Shown: positions 26,434-36,572, numbered from the stretch's first letter. The stretch is DNA of 64,000 nucleotides from Sterolibacterium denitrificans (GCF_900174485.1 NZ_LT837803.1:1999305-2063304); one strand, 5' to 3'. Made by a program: numbers and translations. Notes: generated by a model not told the origin, from the sequence alone.

Positions 26434-28410
26434 ATGGCCAAACAGACTTACGACGAATCCTCCTTCCGCGTCCTCAAGGGACTGGAGCCGGTGCGCGAAC
26501 GCCCCGGCATGTACACCGAAACCTCCTCGCCCACCCACATCCTGCAGGAAGTCATCGACAACGCCGCCGACGAGGCCCTGGCCGGCCACGCCCGCAACAT
26601 CCACGTCAAGCTGCACGCCGACGGTTCGGCCTCGGTCACCGACGACGGGCGCGGCATCCCCGTCGGCCTGCATCCCGAGGAAAAAATTCCCGTTGCCGTG
26701 TTGGCCTTCACCCGCCTCCATGCCGGCGGCAAGTTCGACAAGAAAGCCGGCAACAGCGCTTACGCCTTCTCGGGCGGTCTGCATGGCGTGGGCGTGGCGG
26801 TAACCAACGCCCTGAGCACGCGCATCGAAGTCGAAATCCGCCGCGATGGCAAGATCCACACGCTGGGTTTTGCCGATGGCGGCGAACAGGTTTCGCCGAT
26901 CGACATCGTTGGCGAGGCGGGCAAGCAAAGCGGCACGCGGGTGCGCATCTGGCCCGATGCAAAATATTTCGACAGCGCGAAATTCAATCTCGCCACCCTG
27001 GAACGCGCCCTGCGCTCCAAGGCGGTGCTGCTGTCCGGCGTGGCCGTGCAGCTCGACATCGAGCAGGCCGATGGCAGCATCGCCAGCAAATCCTGGCATT
27101 ACGCCGACGGCATCCGCGGCTATCTGGCCGACCTGGCCGGCGATGCCGAACCCATCGCGCCCTTGTTCAGCGCCGAACGCCACGTCACCGAAGACGGCGA
27201 CTACGCGATCGGCGAAGGCGCCGCCTGGGTACTGGGCTGGTATGCGGAAGGCGCGCCGGCCTCCGAATCCTACGTCAACCTGATCCCGACCTCCCTGGGT
27301 GGCACGCATGAATCCGGCCTGCGCGCCGGCGTCTTCGAAGCCGTCAAATCCTTTGCCGAACACCATGCGCTGTTGCCGCGCGGAGTGAAAATGCAGCAGG
27401 ATGACGTCTGCGGCCGCATGGCCTTCATCCTCTCGGTACGGCTACTCGACCCGCAATTCCAGGGACAGATCAAGGAAAAACTGAACAGCCGCGAAGCCGT
27501 CAAGCTGGTCTCCGGCATCGTTCGCGACATGCTGGAGAACTGGCTCAACGGCCATGTCGAGCATGGCAAGGCGATTGCCGAGCTGGCGATCAGACAGGCA
27601 CTGGCGCGGCAGAAGTCGGCGCAGAAAATCGAGAAGAAGAAATCCTCCGGCGTGGCCGTGCTGCCGGGCAAGCTTTCCGATTGCGAATCGGAGGACATCG
27701 GCGAAAACGAACTCTTCCTCGTCGAAGGCGATTCCGCCGGCGGCTCGGCCAAGCAAGGCCGCGACCGCGAGATCCAGGCTATCCTGCCGCTGCGCGGCAA
27801 AGTGCAGAACGCCTTCGAGATCGACGCCAACCAGCTCTACGCCAACCGTGAAATCCATGACATTGCCGTGGCTCTCGGCGTCGAACCGCACGCGCCGGAC
27901 GCTCCTGACGCCGTGCTGGCCAACCTGCGCTACGGCAAGCTCATCATCATGGCCGATGCCGACGTCGATGGCAGCCACATCCAGACCTTGTTGCTGACGC
28001 TGTTTTACCGCCACTTCCCGAAGCTCATCGACAATGGCCACGTCTGGATCGCCCAGCCGCCGCTGTATCGCGTCGATGTCGCCGCGCAAGGCAAGGGCAA
28101 GCCGGCCAAGCGTCTCTACGCGCTCGACGACGGCGAGCTGGAGGCCATCCAGGAGCGCCTGGCCAAGGAAAAGGTCGCGCCCAACCATATCGAAGTCGGC
28201 CGCTTCAAGGGACTTGGCGAAATGAATCCGCAGCAACTGCGCGAAACCTCGATGGACCCGGCCACCCGGCGCATGCTGCGCGTCACCCAGCGCCCCGGCG
28301 CCGATGAGGAAACCCGCCGGATGTTTTCGCTGCTGATGGCCAAGGGCGAGTCCGGCAACCGCCGCACCTGGATGGAACAGAAAGGCAGCGCCGTCGAAGC
28401 CGACCTCTGA
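26434..28410 (+). CDS. parE: DNA topoisomerase IV subunit B
   Basis: 658-residue ATPase subunit of topoisomerase IV, which decatenates daughter chromosomes. GHKL ATPase motifs: EVIDNAADEALAGHA, VTDDGRGIPVGLHPEEK, and GGLHGVGVAVTNALS. Toprim motifs: VEGDSAGGSAKQGRDR, PLRGKVQNAFEID, and MADADVDGSHIQTL. MYTETSSPTHILQEVIDN and the short C-terminus distinguish ParE from GyrB. The start is ATG 26434 (upstream in-frame codons are not conserved). parC is not in the window. Confidence 0.95.
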   Translation: MAKQTYDESSFRVLKGLEPVRERPGMYTETSSPTHILQEVIDNAADEALAGHARNIHVKLHADGSASVTDDGRGIPVGLHPEEKIPVAVLAFTRLHAGGKFDKKAGNSAYAFSGGLHGVGVAVTNALSTRIEVEIRRDGKIHTLGFADGGEQVSPIDIVGEAGKQSGTRVRIWPDAKYFDSAKFNLATLERALRSKAVLLSGVAVQLDIEQADGSIASKSWHYADGIRGYLADLAGDAEPIAPLFSAERHVTEDGDYAIGEGAAWVLGWYAEGAPASESYVNLIPTSLGGTHESGLRAGVFEAVKSFAEHHALLPRGVKMQQDDVCGRMAFILSVRLLDPQFQGQIKEKLNSREAVKLVSGIVRDMLENWLNGHVEHGKAIAELAIRQALARQKSAQKIEKKKSSGVAVLPGKLSDCESEDIGENELFLVEGDSAGGSAKQGRDREIQAILPLRGKVQNAFEIDANQLYANREIHDIAVALGVEPHAPDAPDAVLANLRYGKLIIMADADVDGSHIQTLLLTLFYRHFPKLIDNGHVWIAQPPLYRVDVAAQGKGKPAKRLYALDDGELEAIQERLAKEKVAPNHIEVGRFKGLGEMNPQQLRETSMDPATRRMLRVTQRPGADEETRRMFSLLMAKGESGNRRTWMEQKGSAVEADL

Positions 28411-28448
28411 ATCCTGAAAACCTGCTGCTGCAAAACCGACTGCGGCCG

Positions 28449-29390
28449 CTACGGCTGCGGAATGGCAGTGCTTTCGGTTGCCGCCTCTCTCGCCACTTCC
28501 TTGATTTCCTCGGCCGACAAAGCCTGTGGCCACCGCTCGGCCGTGCAGTCCGTCCACCGCGTTCCCGGCGCGTAAAACAATGCGGCATTGGTGCGCGATA
28601 GAAAATAGAAGGACGGTTGCTGAATGACCCGGATCGAGCCGGCAGCCATGAAGTAGTCCACCCGGTGGCTCGGATAGCTCAGCACCATGCCGCCATCCAC
28701 GAACAGCAGATCCTGCGGCCGGGCAACCCGCACCAGACGCTGCTCGCTCATGCCGGGACGAAGCTGGCTCAGGCCTTTTTCCTCGTCTGCGAACTGCTCG
28801 CTGGCCTGATACTGGTCACGGGCGTTGTTCAGCGTGCTGATGACTTTCAACGGGTTGGTACCCATGCCGATGATGGCCTTGAGCCCGCCGAGCAACGGAT
28901 TTTCAGTTGCCGACTTGATGCTCTGCATCGTCGATCGGCCGGTAAATTCGAGCAGCACCGCGCTTTCCGGACGGACATTGGCAAGCAGCGTCTCCAGCCA
29001 TGCGCCCGCCTCGCTGGCCCAATAGCGCTTGGCTATCGCCATCACATGGCCACGGCAGATGTAAAAAGCCTGCGCATGCTGCTTGGACAGCGAGCCCAGC
29101 AGTTTGCCGTCGACAAACACCAGCGCACCCATGGTGGTATCGGTCAAGGCGGCATAGCCGATCAGGCGGCCGGCCGCGTCGTAGGTTTCAAAGCGTTCCA
29201 GCAGCGATTCCTGGGGAATGGCCGCCAGGATTTCGCGCGCCTTGCTGTCGGCATTGACCTGCAGGGAAGGCGCATTGAAATTGCGCTCCGGCTGACCGTT
29301 CTCCACCTTCTTTGCATTGCCCGCGCAGCCGCTCGCCGCGAGCAAGGCACCGGTCACGAGAAGGATGCCCAAAAGTTTGCTCATGTTCAT
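28449..29390 (-). CDS. lipoprotein of unknown function
   Basis: 313 residues. Start ATG 29390 after AGGAGG; signal and lipobox LLAASGC, so a lipid-anchored exported protein. The mature part has no motif that I can name. It contains a repeated theme of hydrophobic strands (AALTDTTMGALVFVDGKLLG, DLLFVDGGMVLSYPSHRVDYFM). Gene order gives no hint: convergent with parE, and upstream is the CheR-GGDEF-EAL gene on the same strand. Not recognised. Confidence 0.7.
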   Translation of the reverse strand: MNMSKLLGILLVTGALLAASGCAGNAKKVENGQPERNFNAPSLQVNADSKAREILAAIPQESLLERFETYDAAGRLIGYAALTDTTMGALVFVDGKLLGSLSKQHAQAFYICRGHVMAIAKRYWASEAGAWLETLLANVRPESAVLLEFTGRSTMQSIKSATENPLLGGLKAIIGMGTNPLKVISTLNNARDQYQASEQFADEEKGLSQLRPGMSEQRLVRVARPQDLLFVDGGMVLSYPSHRVDYFMAAGSIRVIQQPSFYFLSRTNAALFYAPGTRWTDCTAERWPQALSAEEIKEVAREAATESTAIPQP

Positions 29391-29566
29391 GACCAACCTC
29401 CTGTCTTGCCGAGTTTCACACCCGCATCCCTATCCCTCTGCAGGCAGTTTCATGATGGCCCGACGCAGGCAAGCACGCATGATGAATAGTGCACACTGCG
29501 CAAGCGATCGTGCTGCAGGAATAGCGGCCAGCAGGCCCGGGAAGCTCGGCGCCCGGCAGCCAGTAT

Positions 29567-32500
29567 TCAGCCCTCGGCCTGGCTGCCGGTCCGCCACTGC
29601 GCCAGCCAGGCCGGCAGGTCTGCCGCCGGCATCGGCTCGGCATACAGATAGCCTTGTACCTCGTCGCAGCGATAGATATCGAGAAAATTCTCGATTTCCC
29701 GGTTCTCCACGCCTTCGGCATTGACCTGCAGCTTGAGGCTGCGCGCCATGCTGATGATGGCGCGTACGATGGCAGCATCGTCCGGATCGGTGGCGATGTC
29801 GCGCACGAAAGTCCGGTCGATTTTCAGCTTGTCCACGTCGAAACGCTTCAGGTAGGCGAGGCTGGAATAGCCCGTGCCGAAATCATCGATGGACAGGCGC
29901 ACGCCCAGCGACTTGAAGCGGCGCAGGGTCGCCAGCAGTCCCTCGGCATCGTCGAGCAGCAGCGACTCGGTGAGCTCCAGTTCAAGCAGGCCCGGATGCA
30001 GGGCGGAAGCCGTCAGCGCATCGGCGACACTGCGCTCCAGATTGCCGCGACGAAACTGCACGGCCGACAGGTTGACGGCCATGATCAGCTCGGGCAAGCC
30101 CGCCGACTGCCACTGCACTGCCTGGGTGCAAGCTTCCCGCAGCACCCATTCACCGATCGGCACGATCAGTCCGCTTTCTTCGGCGATCGGAATGAAGCGC
30201 TCCGGCGATATCAGCTCGCCATCCGCGCGGCGCCAGCGCAGCAAGGCCTCGACGCCCGTCACGCGCCGGCTTCTCAGGTCGATTTGCGGCTGGTAGTACA
30301 ACGTGAATTCCTGATTTTCCACGGCCCGCCGCAAGGCGCTGCGCAACTGCAGATTCTCCATCGCCTCGGTATTCATGGCAGCCGTGAAGAAACGGTAAGC
30401 ATTGCGGCCGGCAGCCTTGGCTTGATACATGGCCGTATCGGCACGCTGCAGCAGGAGATCGAAATCCCTGCCATCATCCGGCCACAGCGTCACGCCGATC
30501 GAGGGCGTCACGGCAAGTTCGTGCCCCTCGATATGCACGGGCTGGGCGAGGGCTTCAACGATCTTGGCCGCCAGCCGGCCGACGGACTCCGGCTCAGGCA
30601 CATCCGTCAGGGCAAGCAGGAATTCATCGCCGCCGAGACGGCTGATGGTATCCGTATCGCGCACGATGCTGCGCAGCCGGCGCGCGACTTCCTTGAGAAG
30701 ATCGTCGCCGACCGGATGGCCCAGCGTATCGTTGATGGTCTTGAAGTGATCCAGATCGACGAACAACAGTGCCACCCGCGTATCGTTGCGCTCGGCCCAG
30801 GCCATTGCCAGCTCGAAGCGTTCGCGAAACAGCACGCGATTGGGCAAGCCGGTCAGGGCATCGTGATGGGCGAGAAAAGCGATGCGTTTCTCGTTTTCCT
30901 TGCGTTCGGTGATGTCCTGGACGAAATCCAGCACATAAGGCTCGTCATCGAAATACAGCATCTCGGCGGAAATGCTGACATGGCGCAGCCTGCCGCGACG
31001 ATCATGCCAGACCGACTCGAAGTCGATCAAGGTTCCGGCACGCTGCAATTCCTCGACCCAGGCGGCGCGCCGTTGCGGATCGGGCCATAAACCGACGTCA
31101 CTGGCCGTCTTGCCGATGAGTTCGCTCGGATTCCAGCCAAAATATTTCTTGAATTTGTCGTTCACCTGAACGAATTTGCCATCGGACAAGCGGAAGATCG
31201 ATGCAGCAAAGGGACTGGCGCGGAAAGCCGCCTGCAACTGCTGCTCGGCTTCGCGCATCGGCGTGATGTCCTGCATGGCGCCGGAAATCCCCACCACCCG
31301 GCCATCCGCATTGCAGTTGGCATAACCGTTGGCCCGCGCCCAGCGCCGAATGCCATCGCGGCGGCGGAAACGAAACTCGAAGACATACGGATCGCCCGTC
31401 TCCAGCGTATGCCTGATGATCGCCTTCAGACGCGACCTTTCATCCTCCTCCACATGACGCAGAACCAGTTCAAACGAGGGCTGCACCTCACCCGGTTGAT
31501 AGCCGAAGCAGCGATAGGATTCATCGCTCCAATGCAACTGTTGGTCAGCCTGCTGCCACTCCCAGTAGCCCACTTGCGTCAGTGCCACGGCTTCGGTCAA
31601 ATACCTTCGTGCTTCATAAAGCGCCGTGATGTCATGCACAATTTCGAGTTTGCTGATGCTGCCATCCGGATTGTGGAACGGCATGTCGAAGAGATTATAG
31701 GTGCGGCCATTGGCCGCACTCAGCTCCCAGTTCACCGACTTGCCAGCAAAAACCTCCGGGTTCTTGCAAAAATCGCACGGGGTCTTGCGCTCATGAAAAT
31801 GCTCATAGCACTTGCGGTTGCTTTTCGCCCCGAAAACCCGCTCCAGCGCCGGATTCATGTATTCGATATCGTATTCGCGACCGACGATATACACGCCGTC
31901 CGGCATGGCATCGAGAATACCAAGCAGGCGCGTGCGATCCTCTGCCAGCTTTTCCGCCAGATCCCTGATCCGCTTGACTTCACTGATCTCGGTCCAGGTC
32001 AGGACGATGCCATCGCGCCGTCCGTCACCACCGCGAAAAGGTGACATCCGCTCCAGATACCAGTAGCTGCCGTTGAGCGCCACTTCTCGCTCGAAGCGCT
32101 CGCCCTGCTCGGAAACCCGACGCAGGGCCGCGATGAATTCCTCCTGCTCACCCGCCTGGTAGCGCAATTCGGTGATCGGCCTGCCGATATCCTGCGCACG
32201 CAATGCGATGAACGCGCCAACGCCCGGGCTGAAACGCCGCAGGCACAGGGTATTGTCCAGAAAAACCGTGCTGATCTCGGCGCTTGCCAGCAAATGGTCA
32301 TAGTCGCGATTCAGCGCCAGCAGCGCCTTGTTCTTGTCCTCGAGCTGCTGGTTCAAGCCATACAGATCCTCGTTCGCCGACTTCAGCTCTTCATTGGTGC
32401 TTTGCAGTTCCTCGTTGGAGGCCGTCAGCTCTTCATTGGCCAGATCGATGCGCTCGTGGCTGCTCTGCAGCTCGACGAGCATTTCCTGAAGACGCTCGCG

Positions 32501-33502
32501 GGTCGCCTGCAATTCGGCCTGGAGCAAGGCCTCGTTGTTCGTGGTCGGCGGCAGATCCAGTGGCGAAACCACTTTGCCGACCTGCATGGATGCCTCTGCC
32601 GGCGCCTCACCACGCGCCAGCCGAACCGGTTGCTTGCGAAACAGTTTGTGCGCCCGGTCAACGAGCGAGTAAGCATGCTCTTCATACTCGCCAACCGATT
32701 CGCTCGAACCGAGCAGCAGCAATCCCTGCGGCTTGAGCGCAAAATGGATTTGCGCCAGGGCATGCAGTTGCGCCTCCGGTTTCAGGTAAATCAGCAGATT
32801 GCGGCAGACCACCAGGTCGATCCGCGTGAAGGGCGGATCCGAAAGCAGGTTGTGGCGGGCGAACACCACGTGCCGCCGCAAAGCGGCATCCACCTGCCAG
32901 TTCTCGCCATTGGGCTGAAAGTAGCGCCGCAACAAAGGCTCCGGAATGCCATTGACCGCAGTACCTGCATAGCACCCCTGCGATGCATCGGCAAGCGCGC
33001 CGCAATGACAGTCGGTGGCAAACACCTTGATATTGCCGTTGAAGCCGAAGCGGCTGGCCGCATCCAGCGCCAGCATTGCCAAGGTGTAGGCTTCTTCACC
33101 GCTGGCGCAACCCGCTGACCAGATGCGCAGCTCGTCGGCAGCCTCGCGGCCGCGCAGCAGATCCGGCAGGATTTCATTGCTCAACAGGGCAAATACTGCC
33201 GGATCGCGGAAAAACTCGGTCACGTTGATCAGCAGATCATGAACCGCCGCTCGGCACTCGGCGATGCCATGCTGCCCATCCTTGAGCAAATCGAGATAGT
33301 GTTCCGGCGTCTCGACATTGCAGCAGGCCATGCGCCTGCGCAAGCGCCGCCCAAGCGTCGAAGCCTTGTAGCCGGAAAAGTCGATCCCGCAATGCCGCTG
33401 CAGCAGGCTGATCACTTCCGGCAAAGTGAGCAGCAAGTCCTGATCTGCCGCCCCCTCATCCCACTGGTTCAGCTCTTCAGTCGCGTTGTTCGATGCGTTC
33501 AT
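29567..33502 (-). CDS. CheR methyltransferase-PAS-GGDEF-EAL hybrid signalling protein
   Basis: 1311 residues without membrane spans. Order: CheR-type SAM methyltransferase (about 20-290: NVTEFFRDP, RIWSAGCASGEEAYTLAML, DLVVCRNLLIYL); a coiled coil (about 325-400, many N-E-E-L repeats); four PAS domains (about 410-890), the second carrying Cys/His residues in KCYEHFHERKTPCDFCKNP; a GGDEF domain with intact GGDEF and an RxxD inhibitory site five residues before it (RDTD); an EAL domain with GVEALLRW, NLSAVQF, ELTESLLL and DDFGTGYSSLAYLKR. All catalytic motifs look intact, so it could make and degrade c-di-GMP. The CheB methylesterase domain that often precedes CheR-PAS is absent, and no chemotaxis receptor genes are near. 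Confidence 0.93.
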   Translation of the reverse strand: MNASNNATEELNQWDEGAADQDLLLTLPEVISLLQRHCGIDFSGYKASTLGRRLRRRMACCNVETPEHYLDLLKDGQHGIAECRAAVHDLLINVTEFFRDPAVFALLSNEILPDLLRGREAADELRIWSAGCASGEEAYTLAMLALDAASRFGFNGNIKVFATDCHCGALADASQGCYAGTAVNGIPEPLLRRYFQPNGENWQVDAALRRHVVFARHNLLSDPPFTRIDLVVCRNLLIYLKPEAQLHALAQIHFALKPQGLLLLGSSESVGEYEEHAYSLVDRAHKLFRKQPVRLARGEAPAEASMQVGKVVSPLDLPPTTNNEALLQAELQATRERLQEMLVELQSSHERIDLANEELTASNEELQSTNEELKSANEDLYGLNQQLEDKNKALLALNRDYDHLLASAEISTVFLDNTLCLRRFSPGVGAFIALRAQDIGRPITELRYQAGEQEEFIAALRRVSEQGERFEREVALNGSYWYLERMSPFRGGDGRRDGIVLTWTEISEVKRIRDLAEKLAEDRTRLLGILDAMPDGVYIVGREYDIEYMNPALERVFGAKSNRKCYEHFHERKTPCDFCKNPEVFAGKSVNWELSAANGRTYNLFDMPFHNPDGSISKLEIVHDITALYEARRYLTEAVALTQVGYWEWQQADQQLHWSDESYRCFGYQPGEVQPSFELVLRHVEEDERSRLKAIIRHTLETGDPYVFEFRFRRRDGIRRWARANGYANCNADGRVVGISGAMQDITPMREAEQQLQAAFRASPFAASIFRLSDGKFVQVNDKFKKYFGWNPSELIGKTASDVGLWPDPQRRAAWVEELQRAGTLIDFESVWHDRRGRLRHVSISAEMLYFDDEPYVLDFVQDITERKENEKRIAFLAHHDALTGLPNRVLFRERFELAMAWAERNDTRVALLFVDLDHFKTINDTLGHPVGDDLLKEVARRLRSIVRDTDTISRLGGDEFLLALTDVPEPESVGRLAAKIVEALAQPVHIEGHELAVTPSIGVTLWPDDGRDFDLLLQRADTAMYQAKAAGRNAYRFFTAAMNTEAMENLQLRSALRRAVENQEFTLYYQPQIDLRSRRVTGVEALLRWRRADGELISPERFIPIAEESGLIVPIGEWVLREACTQAVQWQSAGLPELIMAVNLSAVQFRRGNLERSVADALTASALHPGLLELELTESLLLDDAEGLLATLRRFKSLGVRLSIDDFGTGYSSLAYLKRFDVDKLKIDRTFVRDIATDPDDAAIVRAIISMARSLKLQVNAEGVENREIENFLDIYRCDEVQGYLYAEPMPAADLPAWLAQWRTGSQAEG

Positions 33503-33518
33503 GTACGGAATTCAGACA

Positions 33519-33540
33519 GGCGCTGCCAGATCGCAGCGCC
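33519..33540. repeat. inverted repeat in front of the CheR-GGDEF-EAL gene
   Basis: 7-bp arms GGCGCTG (33519-33525) and CAGCGCC (33534-33540) lie just upstream of the start at 33502. Could be a leader hairpin or operator; symmetry only. Confidence 0.3.
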
Positions 33541-33624
33541 GGATGGAAACCCACAAGGAAAATATCGATTGCATGATACCGCACAACTCGGCAGTCTCCC
33601 GCGCTTCCCAAGCCACATGAACGA

Positions 33625-33659
33625 CAAGGCGAACAGCCAGATCCTGACTGTTCGCCTTG
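33625..33659 (-). terminator. strong hairpin after the molybdoenzyme operon
   Basis: Perfect 12-bp arms CAAGGCGAACAG (33625-33636) and CTGTTCGCCTTG (33648-33659) with an 11-base loop, starting 27 bases after the alpha-subunit stop on the minus strand. The following U-run is weak (TTGTCGTT), so termination efficiency is uncertain, but position and stem strength fit the operon end. Confidence 0.6.
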
Positions 33660-33686
33660 GCTTGCATCACCTTGCCTGGTGCGTTA

Positions 33687-36572
33687 TCAGGCGCTGGCCT
33701 TTTCCACTTCGACGGCCGCGCCGCGCGGGGTGTGGTGGGCACTGCCGTAATACACGCGGAAATGCAGCTGGGTATAACCACCGGCCAGATGCAGTCCCTT
33801 GAGCGGCGCTTCGGTGACATCCTGGTTACCTTGCCAGTTCTTGAACTGCAGCGGCTCCCAGGCATGGTAGACGATGATTTCACCGGGTGCGGTCGATGGC
33901 GAGGACTTGACGTTGCACTCGAAGCTGGCGTTGTCGTTATAGACCTTGATGGTGTCGCCATCCTTGATGCCGCGCTTTTCCAGCTCCAGCGGATTCATCC
34001 AGGCCGCCGGCTGGCCGCGTTGCAGACGCAGCAGCAGCTTGACATCGCGCCAGATCGAATGGATCGACCAACGGTTGTGGCCGCCATACATGCGCAGCGG
34101 GAACTTGCTGGTGGCCAGCGGCGGCTCCTTGTGCGTGGGCAGCGCTTCCTTGCCCTCGATGAACCAGGGATGATCGATGTAGAACTGCTGCCGTCCGGTG
34201 ATGGTCGGCCAGGCCACTTTCTTTTCGAGAAAATCGCGATGCGGCCAGTAGGTGTCCTTGCCGTCGTAGTCGCTGTAGTTCTGGTTGATCAGGTTCGGAC
34301 GACCTGCAGCGATCACCGGTACCGCGCCGCGCTGCAGCGCCTCGCGGCCGCTGTTGCAATCAACGCTCGGGCTACCGGCAAAGATTGCATCCATCAAGCG
34401 TACCGGATCTTCCGGATCGGTCGGGTCGTATTTGCCGTTCGAAGTATATTTATCGTATATCTTGGTGACATCGAACTCCTTGTCGTTCAAACCGCGCACC
34501 ATGGTGATGCCGCGCGCCTTGGCACGCTCGCCCACGGCACGCGCCAGCAGACCAAAGGTTTCCCAGTCGGACTTGGACTCGCCCAGCGGCTCGGTCGCCT
34601 TGTCGGAGCTGATGATGTAGGGCACGTAAGTCTGCGCGTATTTGATGCCGTACTTCTCGTAATAAGCCGCCACCGGCAATACGTAGTCGGCGAACATCGT
34701 CGAAGAGCTCATCTTGAAGGTCGCCGAAACCACCAGCTCGAATTTCGGCCAGAGCTTTTCCCGGGCGATCTGCGGACTCGGCCAGCGACGCAATGGATTG
34801 GCGCCGGTAAAGACATAGGCGCGGGGCTGGCGATCCTCTGGCGGATGCACCCGCGTCCAGCCCTTGTCGATGGATTCGCGCACATAGGAGCTGAGGTTGC
34901 GCGGCAGATGCGGATCCTGCAGGTGCGGTTTGTCCCACATCTCCTTGTAGCCGCCATGCACGTAGAGGAAGACCATGGTCGGAGTATGCCCCTCGCGATC
35001 GCTGTATTCGGTATACAGTTGCTCGTAATCACGCGGCGTCAGACCGCGGATGGCCTTGGGAATCAGCTTGACCAGATCTTCCATCGGCACGGTGCTGTCG
35101 GCCATGGCATCCATGCCGTCCATTCCCCACCAGGCCGCGATGCGCATGCCACCGCCGGGCTTGCCCTGGTTGCCGGTGAGATTCATCAGCAGGATGAAGG
35201 AGCGCTGGAACAGGTCGCTGTGATAGTGCTTGCAGGCGCCATAGGAGGCAATGATCATCGCGCTGGGCGCAGCCGCCATTTCACGGGCGAAGGTGCGGAT
35301 CACATTCGGATGCAGGCCGGTAATCTTGGCAGCCTGCTCCGGCGTATGTTCGGTATCCAGACGCTCGCGAATCATGTCGAAAACGGTGACGCATTCGACC
35401 GTCGAGCCATCCAGCAGCTTGACGCTGCGCGTGCCCGACAGGGCCGGCTTGAGTTTGCCGAGTTTCAGGCTGCGGCCACCGTTGCCGTCGCCTTCGCAAC
35501 CCGGCGCCATGACGATGGCGTTCTTGGCTTCATCCCACAGATAGAAAGCGTTATCCACGCCACCCTTGACGACATCGCTGGTGCGCAGAAAGCGCTGGTT
35601 ATCCTTGCGCACGAGGAAAGGAAAGTCGGTCTGCTCAAGAACGTAATCCTTCTTGTAGAGATCCTCGGCAATCATCACCTGCGCGCAGGCCAGCCCCAGC
35701 GCCGCATCGGTTTCCGGCTTGACCTTGATCCAGCGGTCGGCATGCACCGTGCTGGCATTGAGGTCGGGCGAGACCACCACCAGCTTGGCACCGCGATAGC
35801 GTGCTTCATGCAGGAAGTGGGCATCGGGAATGCGGGTGTAATTCGGGTTGCCCAGCCAGATGACGATGTAATCTGAACGGAACCAGTCGTCGGACGTTCC
35901 TTCGCAGTTGAACGCGCCCCAGGTCTGGATCACGCCCAGCGGCATGTCGCCCACACCCGACCAGCCATCCAGGCGAGTCACCTGAAGAGCGGTGGAGAAA
36001 CGGAAGTCGCCGGCCGTCTCGGGACCATAACCGGTATTCGACAGGTCATCGAAACAAATGGTCTCGGTGCCGTGCTCGACCGAGATGTCGATCAGCTTGT
36101 CGGCAATCTCGTTCAGCGCCTCATCCCAGGTGATGCGCTTCCACTTGCCCTCGCCGCGCTCACCGACGCGCTTCAACGGATACTTGACGCGCGTCTCGGA
36201 CAACTGCAGGGTGGTATAACAGGCGCCCTTCTGGCAGCCGCGCGGATTCTGATCCGGAATACCCGGGCGCGGCGGCTCGTAAATGGTGTTCTGTTCCTCG
36301 CGCCAGGCGATGCCGTCGCGCACATACACGTCCCACGAACAGGCGGCGACGCAGTTGGCGCGAGTGTGGGTACCCTTCACCACCTTGTCCCACTTCCACT
36401 TCTCGCGCCAGATGTCGGAGTAGTCGTTGTATTTGACCTTCTTGGCCGGCACCAGGGGCGGCATGGTGATGCCCGGCTTGGGACCGGTCAGCTTGGGCCG
36501 CAAACTGTACAAACCAGCGCCTGCCGCAACCGCAGCAGTACCCACAATAAAGTGACGACGTGACACTTGCAT
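33687..36572 (-). CDS. type II DMSO-reductase-family molybdenum dehydrogenase, alpha subunit
   Basis: 961-residue catalytic subunit exported by Tat (SRRHFIVGT at residues 4-12). FS0 ligands H69, C74, C78 and C113 precede the bis-MGD domains; C78-x34-C113 equals NarG, but H69-x4-C74 is one residue longer than the usual H-x3-C. RLDGWSGVGDMP aligns with the NarG Mo-ligand Asp region, making Asp202 the likely Mo ligand. NPNYTRIPDAHFLHEARYRG and GGHNRWSIHSIWRD are further family signatures. The family includes ethylbenzene, p-cymene and steroid C25 dehydrogenases, selenate, chlorate and perchlorate reductases and DMS dehydrogenase. The resemblance I recognise is to the hydrocarbon/sterol-hydroxylating group, which adds water-derived oxygen; substrate unproven. 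Start ATG 36572 after GAGGGGGAG. Last gene of gamma-beta-alpha. Confidence 0.9.
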   Translation of the reverse strand: MQVSRRHFIVGTAAVAAGAGLYSLRPKLTGPKPGITMPPLVPAKKVKYNDYSDIWREKWKWDKVVKGTHTRANCVAACSWDVYVRDGIAWREEQNTIYEPPRPGIPDQNPRGCQKGACYTTLQLSETRVKYPLKRVGERGEGKWKRITWDEALNEIADKLIDISVEHGTETICFDDLSNTGYGPETAGDFRFSTALQVTRLDGWSGVGDMPLGVIQTWGAFNCEGTSDDWFRSDYIVIWLGNPNYTRIPDAHFLHEARYRGAKLVVVSPDLNASTVHADRWIKVKPETDAALGLACAQVMIAEDLYKKDYVLEQTDFPFLVRKDNQRFLRTSDVVKGGVDNAFYLWDEAKNAIVMAPGCEGDGNGGRSLKLGKLKPALSGTRSVKLLDGSTVECVTVFDMIRERLDTEHTPEQAAKITGLHPNVIRTFAREMAAAPSAMIIASYGACKHYHSDLFQRSFILLMNLTGNQGKPGGGMRIAAWWGMDGMDAMADSTVPMEDLVKLIPKAIRGLTPRDYEQLYTEYSDREGHTPTMVFLYVHGGYKEMWDKPHLQDPHLPRNLSSYVRESIDKGWTRVHPPEDRQPRAYVFTGANPLRRWPSPQIAREKLWPKFELVVSATFKMSSSTMFADYVLPVAAYYEKYGIKYAQTYVPYIISSDKATEPLGESKSDWETFGLLARAVGERAKARGITMVRGLNDKEFDVTKIYDKYTSNGKYDPTDPEDPVRLMDAIFAGSPSVDCNSGREALQRGAVPVIAAGRPNLINQNYSDYDGKDTYWPHRDFLEKKVAWPTITGRQQFYIDHPWFIEGKEALPTHKEPPLATSKFPLRMYGGHNRWSIHSIWRDVKLLLRLQRGQPAAWMNPLELEKRGIKDGDTIKVYNDNASFECNVKSSPSTAPGEIIVYHAWEPLQFKNWQGNQDVTEAPLKGLHLAGGYTQLHFRVYYGSAHHTPRGAAVEVEKASA

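Noticed and set aside
33657-35876. 739-residue open frame on the plus strand opposite the Mo alpha subunit
   Set aside because: It is antisense to a complete, motif-rich gene, is rich in His/Arg/Gln as expected for a shadow frame in GC-rich DNA, and shows no domain.
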